A DNA stretch of 64,000 bases, from NCBI RefSeq assembly GCF_001693275.1, contig NZ_CP016477.1, positions 1,054,001-1,118,000 of the forward strand, given 5' to 3'. Positions 16,295 to 23,649 of this stretch are shown in pieces (the first letter of the stretch is position 1; the number at the start of each line of letters is the position of its first letter). The notes beneath the pieces are model-generated. The model searched no databases. It saw nothing but the letters and a program-made list of their open reading frames with translations, and was not told where the DNA came from. The position numbers and the translations under genes are program-made. Origin of the DNA: Picosynechococcus sp. PCC 7117. Lineage in GTDB: Bacteria; Cyanobacteriota; Cyanobacteriia; Cyanobacteriales; MRBY01.

Positions 16295-19200
16295 ATGTTT
16301 TCTAAGCTCTTCATCAAGAAGCCTATTTTTGCCCTGGTTTGTGGTGTGATCATTTTACTGGTCGGTCTCATTACGATTCCCAGCCTCCCGGTTGCCCAGT
16401 TTCCCCAAATTAGTCCCACCCAAATCAGCATCACCGCCAGCTACACCGGGGCCAGTGCTGAAGTAGTAGAGCAAACCGTTACCAATATCCTTGAAGCAGA
16501 ACTCAACGGGATCGAAGGTCTCAGATATCTTTCCTCCACCAGTAGTAACGACGGTCTGAGCACCATTGTGGCCACCTTTGATGCGAGTCGTAATGAAGAT
16601 CTTGCCGCCGTCGATATCCAAAACCGACTTGCCGCCGTCACCTCACAACTGCCCGCAGAAGTCCAGCGAAACGGAGTCCGGGTGGCGAAAAGCAGCAATA
16701 ACATTGTCCTTGGGGTGGGTTTGTACTCCGAGGCGGGCGAATATGACGATGTCTTTCTCAGTAACTATGCCGATAATTATCTGCTCGATGCCCTCCGCAA
16801 ACTAGAGGGGGTCGGTAATGTCCAAATTTTTGGGGAACGTCGCTATGCGATGCGGGTCTGGCTTGATCCCAATCGTCTGGCGGCCCGTCGCCTCATCCCC
16901 CAGGACGTAGTCGCCGCAATCCAAGAACAAAATCGCCTGGTGGGGGCTGGACAGTTGGGCCAATCCCCTGCCCCCGCCGGACAACAGTATCAGTTTGACT
17001 TAGAAATTCAAGGGGGACGCCTGGGAACAGTACCAGAGTTTGAAGAACTGGTTCTCAAGGTTGATGAGCAGGGTCAGATTATCAAACTGCGGGATGTGGG
17101 CCGCGTTGAGCTAGGGGCCGAGAGCTACAACACCACTGTCCGCTACCGAGGCAACCAGGCTGTCGGGATTGGGATCTTCCAGCGGCCGGGGAGTAATGCC
17201 CTGGATGTGGCAAATCGCGTCATTGCGGAGATGGAAGTCCTTTCGGAACAGTTTCCGCCTGGGTTGGATTATCGGATTGCTTTTAATACAACCGATTATG
17301 TGGCGGCATCGATGCGGGAAGTGGTGATCACCCTCATCACGGCGATTGCCTTAGTGATTTTTGTGATTTTCCTTTTTCTCCAAGATTGGCGTACAACCCT
17401 CGTGCCGACCTTGACGATTCCCATTGCCTTGATTGGGACGTTTATTTTCATTAAACTCTTCAATTTTTCGATTAACAGTCTGACCCTCTTTGGTTTGACC
17501 CTCGCGACGGGTCTAGTGGTCGATGATGCGATTGTGGTCGTCGAAGACATTGCCCGGCTCATCCACGAGAAAGGCATGGCCCCAAAACAGGCGGCGATCG
17601 CCGCGATGCAAGAGTTGACCGGAGCCGTCATTGCTACCTCCTTGGTGTTGATGGCTGTGTTTATTCCGGTGGCTTTTTTCCCAGGGACGACGGGGGCTTT
17701 GTATCAGCAGTTTGCCCTCACCATTGCCTTCTCTATCGCGATTTCGACCTTTATTGCCCTGAGCCTAACGCCTTCCCTCGCTGGGGTTTTGTTGCGCGAT
17801 CGCCCCGAACCCACCAGTGCTTTGGGAAAAGTCTTTAACCAATTCAATCGCTTTCAAAATTGGCTCCGTCGCCGCTACCAAAAAATTCTTTTCCAACTGA
17901 CCCGCATGAAATATGCCGTGGTGAGTCTTTTTACTGTCCTGCTGGTGATAACCGCCTGGCTTTACCAAATTGTCCCCGGCGCCTTTGTGCCCGAAGAAGA
18001 CCAGGGCTACATCATCACCCTTGTCCAGGCCCCCCAGGGGGTTTCAATGCAGTTCACCGATGCTGTGATGGCGCAGGTCGAAGCAGAACTCCTCAAAATC
18101 CCCGAAATTGACGGCACCTTTGCCATTAGTGGCTTTAGTTTTGGGGGCGGTAGTCAAGCCAATTCTGGTGTTATTTTTTGTCCCCTGAAACCTTGGTCAG
18201 AGCGGACTCGACCTGAACAAACAGCCCAAGGGATCATCGGTCGCCTATTTCCGACCTTTGCGCAAATTACTGAAGCCCGTGTCTTTCCTGTGAATCCACC
18301 GCCGATTCAAGGTCTCAGTAACTTTGGTGGTTTCCAGTTCCAACTCCAAGACCGCAGTGGACGCGCTGCCATCCAGGATTTGGTGGGAGCCATGGGACAA
18401 CTGCTAGGTGCTGCGAACCAAGATCCCGCCCTCCAAGGGGTGTTTAGTACCTATGCCGCCAATAATCCCAAATATGACCTTGAGATTAAACGGGATTTTG
18501 CAAAGGCAAAAAATATCAATATTGCCCAGGTCTATGGCACCTTACAAACGGCCTTTGGGTCTACCTATGTCAATGACTTTGATTTGGGTCAGGATAATTA
18601 TCGGGTCTATGTTCAAATGGATGGCCTATTTCGGGATAATCCGGCGGATATTGGTCAGGTTTATACCCGTTCCGACACAGGCGAAATGGTTTCCCTGGGG
18701 CAGTTATTCACCGTCACACCCGGCTCTGGGGCACAAACCATTAACCACTACAATCTGTTGCGTTCCATTGAAATTAATGGTTCTGCGGCTCCGGGGGTCA
18801 GTTCTGGTGAAGCTTTACAAACGATGGAACGCATCGCCCAGCAAACGTTACCCCGCAGTTTTGGTTATGAGTGGGCGGGTACAGCCTTAGAGGAAATTGA
18901 GTCTGGCGGCCAAGCACCGATTATCTTTGGTTTGGGGCTGGTCTTTGTCTTTTTGGTTCTAGCCGCGCAATACGAAAATTTCTTGGATCCGGCGATTATT
19001 TTACTTTCGGTACCGTTAGCGATCTGTGGTGCTTTGACGGCATTGGTACTTAGGGGCTTCCCTAATGATGTGTATTGCCAGGTGGGTCTGGTGATGTTGA
19101 TTGGTTTGGCGAGTAAAAATGCGATCTTGATTGTGGAATTTGCAAACCATTTGCGTGGCGAAGGGCTATCAATTACCAAAGCCGCCATTGAGGCCGCGCG

Positions 19201-19435
19201 GGAACGACTCCGACCAATTTTGATGACAGCGATCTCGACCTTATCGGGGATCTTTCCCTTAACATTGGCAACGGGGGCCGGGGCCGCCAGTCGTCAGTCT
19301 TTGGGGACGACGGTCTTTGGGGGAATGCTAGTGGCGACTTTGTTGAGTTTGTTTGTGGTGCCGATTTTGTATATTTTGGTGACTTACCTGAGTGAATCTT
19401 TATTGGGTCACCGACTGTCAAAGGATGAGGTATAG
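16295..19435 (+). CDS. RND-family multidrug efflux transporter (AcrB/HAE1 type)
   Basis: The 1046-residue protein starts at ATG 16295 (MFSKLFIKKPIFALVCGV), the usual beginning of AcrB-like pumps; an upstream in-frame extension lacks family support. It has TM1 at residues 10-28, a large periplasmic loop, then TM2-6 with the proton-relay pair in GLVVDDAIVVVEDI near residue 408, a second periplasmic loop, and a matching C-terminal membrane half. Such pumps trade protons for export of drugs or lipophiles across the periplasm. No membrane-fusion protein or TolC gene is adjacent, so its partners lie elsewhere. A GerMN lipoprotein gene follows after 22 bp. Confidence 0.9.
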   Translation: MFSKLFIKKPIFALVCGVIILLVGLITIPSLPVAQFPQISPTQISITASYTGASAEVVEQTVTNILEAELNGIEGLRYLSSTSSNDGLSTIVATFDASRNEDLAAVDIQNRLAAVTSQLPAEVQRNGVRVAKSSNNIVLGVGLYSEAGEYDDVFLSNYADNYLLDALRKLEGVGNVQIFGERRYAMRVWLDPNRLAARRLIPQDVVAAIQEQNRLVGAGQLGQSPAPAGQQYQFDLEIQGGRLGTVPEFEELVLKVDEQGQIIKLRDVGRVELGAESYNTTVRYRGNQAVGIGIFQRPGSNALDVANRVIAEMEVLSEQFPPGLDYRIAFNTTDYVAASMREVVITLITAIALVIFVIFLFLQDWRTTLVPTLTIPIALIGTFIFIKLFNFSINSLTLFGLTLATGLVVDDAIVVVEDIARLIHEKGMAPKQAAIAAMQELTGAVIATSLVLMAVFIPVAFFPGTTGALYQQFALTIAFSIAISTFIALSLTPSLAGVLLRDRPEPTSALGKVFNQFNRFQNWLRRRYQKILFQLTRMKYAVVSLFTVLLVITAWLYQIVPGAFVPEEDQGYIITLVQAPQGVSMQFTDAVMAQVEAELLKIPEIDGTFAISGFSFGGGSQANSGVIFCPLKPWSERTRPEQTAQGIIGRLFPTFAQITEARVFPVNPPPIQGLSNFGGFQFQLQDRSGRAAIQDLVGAMGQLLGAANQDPALQGVFSTYAANNPKYDLEIKRDFAKAKNINIAQVYGTLQTAFGSTYVNDFDLGQDNYRVYVQMDGLFRDNPADIGQVYTRSDTGEMVSLGQLFTVTPGSGAQTINHYNLLRSIEINGSAAPGVSSGEALQTMERIAQQTLPRSFGYEWAGTALEEIESGGQAPIIFGLGLVFVFLVLAAQYENFLDPAIILLSVPLAICGALTALVLRGFPNDVYCQVGLVMLIGLASKNAILIVEFANHLRGEGLSITKAAIEAARERLRPILMTAISTLSGIFPLTLATGAGAASRQSLGTTVFGGMLVATLLSLFVVPILYILVTYLSESLLGHRLSKDEV

Positions 19436-19457
19436 GATTTTGCTCTGTAAGTTTGCA

Positions 19458-20093
19458 ATGGTAAAACAAATGATCTGGACACGACGCGTTTGGCAAGGGT
19501 TGGGTACAGTGGCTTTGGCGATCGCCTTCACGACCGCTTGCACCGAGGTTCCCAATGGAGATAATCAGCCCCCGGTGGTGAATGAACAGCCTCCCACTGA
19601 GAATAATCAGCCCCCAGACGGCGAAGATCCCACCGACAATAATCCAGATTCAAATCCTGGGGAAACGACGCCCCAGCCGACGGTTTATTGGCTTAAAGAT
19701 GAAGGCGATCGCCTGGCTTTGGCTCCCGTCGAAGTGACCCCCACCGCAGAAACGCCCACAGGCCAACTCGAAAGCCTCTTTACCCAATTGCTCACAGAAA
19801 CCCCAGGGGATGGCCTCAGTAGCACAATTCCCCCCGGTACCGAACTGTTAAGCCTGATTATCCAAGGGGATGGTATCGTGGTGAATCTGTCCGAAGAATT
19901 CCAGTTTGGCGGCGGCAGTGCCTCGATGATTGGTCGCGTTGCCCAGGTGCTCTATACGGCCACTAGCCTTGATCCCACCGCCGGAGTCTGGTTCCAAATC
20001 GAAGGGGAACCTTTGGAAGTGCTGGGGGGCGAGGGGCTAGAAATTGCCCAGCCCATGACCCGCGACATTTTCACAACGGACTTTGATCTTTAA
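19458..20093 (+). CDS. GerMN-domain lipoprotein
   Basis: The 211-residue product has a lipoprotein signal (residues 5-26, lipobox-like FTTAC with the acylated Cys followed by TEVPNG), a low-complexity Pro/Asn/Glu-rich linker (30-75) and a C-terminal GerMN domain with GDGIVVNLSEEFQFGGGSASM. GerMN domains are found in spore germination proteins and, in non-sporulating bacteria, in cell-envelope lipoproteins thought to bind peptidoglycan. The start could also be the ATG at 19470. It is 22 bp from the RND gene and may be co-transcribed; a functional link is unproven. Confidence 0.8.
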   Translation: MVKQMIWTRRVWQGLGTVALAIAFTTACTEVPNGDNQPPVVNEQPPTENNQPPDGEDPTDNNPDSNPGETTPQPTVYWLKDEGDRLALAPVEVTPTAETPTGQLESLFTQLLTETPGDGLSSTIPPGTELLSLIIQGDGIVVNLSEEFQFGGGSASMIGRVAQVLYTATSLDPTAGVWFQIEGEPLEVLGGEGLEIAQPMTRDIFTTDFDL

Positions 20094-20105
20094 TTAGCCT
20101 CTCAA

Positions 20106-21404
20106 TTAGCCCATTTCAAAGATGAGGCTGACCTTTTCGCCCCGGCCAAAATCGAGGCGATCGCCGTTTTGCAGCAGATGTTTTTCCTTGGGTTCCAACA
20201 AAGTGCCATTGAGGTAAGTGCCGTTGGAACTCCCCACATCCAGGATGTAATACTCAAAACCATTATCACTCCACAAATTTGCGTGGAGTCGGGAGACAAC
20301 ATCGCTATTGGGCAACGGCGATAAATCAACTTCCGGCGGATATTGGGGATTCGGTTTACCAATGTGGACAATGGAAACCTTCGGGATCGCCAGCACCGTA
20401 TCCGTTTGCACATGGCGAAATTGGGGTTGGGGTAGCTGTAGGGTCGTCGCCCCGGCGTCGGTAGGGACTGGCTCTGGTGGTGCGACCGTCCCAGGGAGTA
20501 AACCCATTTCTGTTTGTACGTCCTGGTAAGCCCGTTTAATCAGGTGGGTCGCCACCGTTTGAATGCCGGTATGGGTAAAGTAATTGGTGGTTTGATCCAA
20601 AAAAGCAGCCACTAAATCGAGATTGTCGTCGGCAAATTCAATAAATCGCCCCAACTGACTAAATACAGAGCTACGGGACACACCGGTTTTCGCGATCCAG
20701 TTTTGCATCCAGCCCCGCACAGCCTCGAAATTTTCGCTTAAAAAGCCCAGCTTGGAAGCGGTATCTTCCCCTGGCAGAGCCGAACCAAGTACCGTATAAC
20801 CGCTATTATTTTGCACTTCGGTTTGATCGACCTGGCCAATGATGCTGTGGACTTTTTCGAGGAAATCCGGCCCCAGGGGTAAAAGGCCATCAACACAAAC
20901 AAGGGTTCCCATGCGCACCAGGGCGGCACCCCGATAGTTTTCTTGGAGGGCCTGGGCGAGAACCTGGGGGTTTGCCTGGGGGAGGCCGTTTAGTTTGCAG
21001 TAGGCGATCGCCTCGACGGAAATTTTCAGCACGAGATCGATGGTTTGGCTGGTGTCGGCCTTGGGGGTCAATTTACTGAGAAAGCCCAAAAGACCGATTT
21101 TTTCGCCAATTTTGTCGGCGAGGGCGGCAGTCCCCAGGGCCGTGTCAGCTCGATCGACGGTTTGGTACAGAAACACCGCACTCTGGTAACCGTTTTTTGG
21201 GTCATCGTAGAGGGCGATCGCCTTGTCCCGAATTCGTTGCAATACCTCTGGATTGGTCTCTTGGGTAATTTGGCGGATTGCATCGTCAAATCCCCGAAAA
21301 TTTATCCATTCCCCTGGAAATAGGGTATCGAGAGCCGTCAAAACTTTTGTGGTGATGTTGTTTTCCGGCAGATTATCAACAAGGGTGACAATGGATTTGG
21401 CCAT
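20106..21404 (-). CDS. FHA-domain protein with uncharacterised N-terminal region
   Basis: The 432-residue protein starts at ATG 21404 (MAKSIVTLVDNLP); a 17-residue longer form is possible. The N-terminal 300 residues are mostly helical, with no domain that I recognise. A Pro-rich linker leads to a C-terminal forkhead-associated domain (about 340-430) with the key loops SRLHANL and GSSNGTYLNG, which bind phosphothreonine peptides. FHA proteins usually act in Ser/Thr-kinase signalling. It is convergent with the GerMN gene, 12 bp apart. Confidence 0.8.
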   Translation of the reverse strand: MAKSIVTLVDNLPENNITTKVLTALDTLFPGEWINFRGFDDAIRQITQETNPEVLQRIRDKAIALYDDPKNGYQSAVFLYQTVDRADTALGTAALADKIGEKIGLLGFLSKLTPKADTSQTIDLVLKISVEAIAYCKLNGLPQANPQVLAQALQENYRGAALVRMGTLVCVDGLLPLGPDFLEKVHSIIGQVDQTEVQNNSGYTVLGSALPGEDTASKLGFLSENFEAVRGWMQNWIAKTGVSRSSVFSQLGRFIEFADDNLDLVAAFLDQTTNYFTHTGIQTVATHLIKRAYQDVQTEMGLLPGTVAPPEPVPTDAGATTLQLPQPQFRHVQTDTVLAIPKVSIVHIGKPNPQYPPEVDLSPLPNSDVVSRLHANLWSDNGFEYYILDVGSSNGTYLNGTLLEPKEKHLLQNGDRLDFGRGEKVSLIFEMG

Positions 21405-21606
21405 GACGCTCAGCTTCTCCAGGATGGCAGAGGGTTTTGTTGCCCATCGTAGCACCCTATTTGACGACGGTTCACAGTGGTGAATAAAAGATTATTAAGG
21501 CGATCGCCCGTCTCTCATTCCAGTAATAATTTTTCGGCGATCGCAATAAAATTCCTGCTTTACTCAATTAGTATTTGAGTATTTTCTGAACTGATTTGAA
21601 TATCAT

Positions 21607-21885
21607 CTAACTCAACTCTTTTAATGAAGCTTCAATTAATTCTTTACTGACGCCATGACGTTTAAGGCTTTCAATCAAAGCAGTAAGAGAATGATTTTCT
21701 AACTTCTCTAAATCAGCACGGAGTCCCTGCCCAATATAAGCGCGCACCAAAGGTTGATAACCAGAAAAACCCAGTAAAGGCGCGATACGCTTTAGGTCAT
21801 CAATTACATCCTCTGGCATCCGCATCGTAATTGTTGTCATCGGACGATCTTTATCTAGCCGTTTTTTAAGGTCTTTAAACTTCAT
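21607..21885 (-). CDS. BrnA/CopG-like antitoxin
   Basis: The 92-residue protein from ATG 21885 (MKFKDLKKRL) contains TTITMRMPEDVIDDLKRIA, a ribbon-helix-helix-like segment, then a helical tail, matching CopG-type antitoxins of BrnT/BrnA pairs. Such antitoxins bind the toxin and repress their own promoter. It overlaps the end of the BrnT-like remnant by 11 bp, the usual toxin-first order. A start three codons earlier (21894) is also open. The surrounding DNA is AT-rich. Confidence 0.7.
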   Translation of the reverse strand: MKFKDLKKRLDKDRPMTTITMRMPEDVIDDLKRIAPLLGFSGYQPLVRAYIGQGLRADLEKLENHSLTALIESLKRHGVSKELIEASLKELS

Positions 21886-22117
21886 ATAACTCACGCTCCT
21901 GTCGTGTTGCTTGACGGGCAGAAATAATCCGAATTATTTCGTCCTCTCTTTCGATATAGACTACAAAAAGCAATCTCCAATTTTGATCAAAGCCAATAAC
22001 AGCATCACGATCTTCATCATTACGGCTCCCATCGACAAGCACTAGGAAAGGATCAAAAAATACCTCTGTCGCTTGCTGAAAGACAATGCCGTTCAGCGTA
22101 TAAAAAATATTCCTACT
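21875..22117 (-). pseudogene. N-terminally truncated BrnT-like toxin
   Basis: Reading leftward from 22117, the frame encodes NGIVFQQATEVFFDPF, then RNDEDRDAVIGFD, LLFVVYIERED and IIRIISARQATRQERELYE before a TAA at 21875. These are the central strands and the C-terminal ISARxATxxERxxYE signature of the BrnT ribonuclease toxin. The first about 20 residues (normally an FEWD-x-KA-x2-N-x2-KHG segment) are missing: an in-frame TAA lies at 22118-22120 and no ATG, GTG or TTG precedes the conserved core. Either the toxin is broken, or it starts at a rare codon such as ATT at 22108. Its end overlaps the antitoxin start. Confidence 0.65.
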
Positions 22118-22201
22118 TTATAAACCAATTATTATTACAGCCTGTTATGGCTTTTATTAGAATTTTCAGATAAGGTTAAGATGTCTGGAAAATATTTTTT
22201 G

Positions 22202-22912
22202 TTAGTTCTTTATGCCCAAATTTAAAGTAGTTTGTTTGCAGTTATAGGGAGAAGACTCTTCCAATGAATCTTGCATTGTCATTTTAATGAAGGATTCCTG
22301 TGACGCAAGAGCATTATCTAGTTCGTTTAGTTTCAAAAGAGAAACTAAGATCGCACAGCTCCGTGCTTGGCAATTTACAGATTTTTTTGGATTAAACTCT
22401 ATATCCGTAAAGCCTTTGTACTGATATAAGTGACGAATCAAAAAATCCTGGTATGGCTGAAGCGCCGAAAGATAAAGCCAATCATAGAAAGATGTCTTAG
22501 GACTAAGAGGCCAATTACTCCCGAAAAAATTAAAACCTACTAACTTTCCAGAAGTTTTCAGTCGACTATCTTTTTTCGCAGTACGACTATCTTTAGTATA
22601 TAAGTCTATGTATGGGCCACCATGCTCGAAGACTTTGCTGCCCTGGTAAGCTGACTCTATGCTGATATCTCCTTCTGGAGTAGCAATCTTAAGATTAAAA
22701 GCGCTAAGACGTTGACCCAGCTTCTCCTCTGACTTCGTAGAAACTTCGAGGATTGGAAATAAGCTCTTACGCTTTGCGGAAGCATGAAGAGCCATAACAT
22801 TTTTTTTCTTTTGAGTAGGTGAAAAACCCGGGTTCCACTCAAAATCGCATTGCATCTCATCGACAAGATGGCTTTTGTTGCTAACGGGTAGATATACTGG
22901 TCGTTTAGCCAT
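22202..22912 (-). CDS. NADAR-domain antitoxin of a DarT1 system
   Basis: The 236-residue protein has the layout of the DarT1-associated NADAR family: N-terminal VYLPV, FEWNPGFSPTQKKKNV (24-39), PILEVSTKS (53-61), LGQRLSAFNL (65-74), SIESAYQGSKVFEHGGPY (84-101) and a late TSFYDWLYLSAL (140-151). NADAR enzymes are known to remove ADP-ribose from guanosine in DNA and so reverse DarT1 toxicity. The start lies 12 bp after the stop of the toxin gene, so the two form one operon. AT-rich sequence and absence of GCGATCGC sites point to acquired DNA. The family assignment is from memory of the motifs; enzymatic activity is inferred. Confidence 0.75.
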   Translation of the reverse strand: MAKRPVYLPVSNKSHLVDEMQCDFEWNPGFSPTQKKKNVMALHASAKRKSLFPILEVSTKSEEKLGQRLSAFNLKIATPEGDISIESAYQGSKVFEHGGPYIDLYTKDSRTAKKDSRLKTSGKLVGFNFFGSNWPLSPKTSFYDWLYLSALQPYQDFLIRHLYQYKGFTDIEFNPKKSVNCQARSCAILVSLLKLNELDNALASQESFIKMTMQDSLEESSPYNCKQTTLNLGIKN

Positions 22913-22924
22913 AATGTTAACAGT

Positions 22925-23479
22925 CTATGTTACGTAGTAGATGATGTAATCAAGAGGTACGGACTTTGGCACAAGAATTTCTGATTTTTTTGCTAAGTTT
23001 CGCCGCTCCCTTACCTTGGGATCGCCCCAGTCTAGCCGAGAATATAGAACCTCAAAGTCAATTTGCTCTGCTGCCTGATTGGCATCAAGTATCGGTACAC
23101 CAGACTTATTTGATACGTCAGCACAATACCGTACTCCAGGAATTTTCAAAACATCAATTTTTATTTTTAGCCATGCCGATGATTTAATGCGTCCATCTTC
23201 AGTTGCACAATAGTGCATTGGATGTTCTTTTAAGAAACAAAGATGAACATATTGATTAAGACCTTTACTCAAATCTGCGTCATGACTCCATTGATTTCCG
23301 CCAGGTGCAGGTACTTGTATACCACGACTCTGTAGTTCAGCATGTGACAACAATCCACCGTTATCTTTGATAGATTGTATATTGGCTTTGTCTGTAAAGT
23401 GCCAAACACTGTCGATATTATATTTTCGTATGATTTCATCCATAATTTTCAAGGCTGACCAGAAAGCATCATTTATCAT
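22925..23479 (-). CDS. DarT1-like DNA ADP-ribosyltransferase toxin
   Basis: The product has 184 residues from ATG 23479; a start at ATG 23443 would give 172 residues and fits the family N-terminus better. Motifs seen are SVWHFTDKANIQSI (His27 in the NAD-binding HFT segment), a Gly-Gly-Leu turn (NGGLLSHAEL), PMHYC near 108, and the C-terminal RRNLAKKSEILVPKSVPLDYI, in which Glu167 is in the place of the catalytic glutamate of DarT enzymes. DarT toxins attach ADP-ribose to bases in single-stranded DNA; DarT1 targets guanosine. It precedes the NADAR gene by 12 bp. It could also be a general DUF4433-type member with another target. Confidence 0.75.
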   Translation of the reverse strand: MINDAFWSALKIMDEIIRKYNIDSVWHFTDKANIQSIKDNGGLLSHAELQSRGIQVPAPGGNQWSHDADLSKGLNQYVHLCFLKEHPMHYCATEDGRIKSSAWLKIKIDVLKIPGVRYCADVSNKSGVPILDANQAAEQIDFEVLYSRLDWGDPKVRERRNLAKKSEILVPKSVPLDYIIYYVT

Positions 23480-23596
23480 TACAACAACTGCTCTGACAAA
23501 TAACTCAGAGTTTGACTATCACGATTCTCCAAATCTCAATTAATAATACCTATAAGATAACCAGTGCGTCTTTACATCGTCAATACAAAATTCGCC

Positions 23597-23621
23597 AAAA
23601 AAAAGGTGGGACGAACCCACC
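23597..23621 (-). terminator. Rho-independent terminator of chlH
   Basis: On the minus strand, GGTGGG / CCCACC forms a 6-bp GC-rich stem with a 5-base loop followed by eight T, 29 bp after the chlH stop. It also separates chlH from the toxin-antitoxin pair. Confidence 0.9.
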
Positions 23622-23649
23622 CAGTCTAGATTAAGTTTGAGTTGATGCT

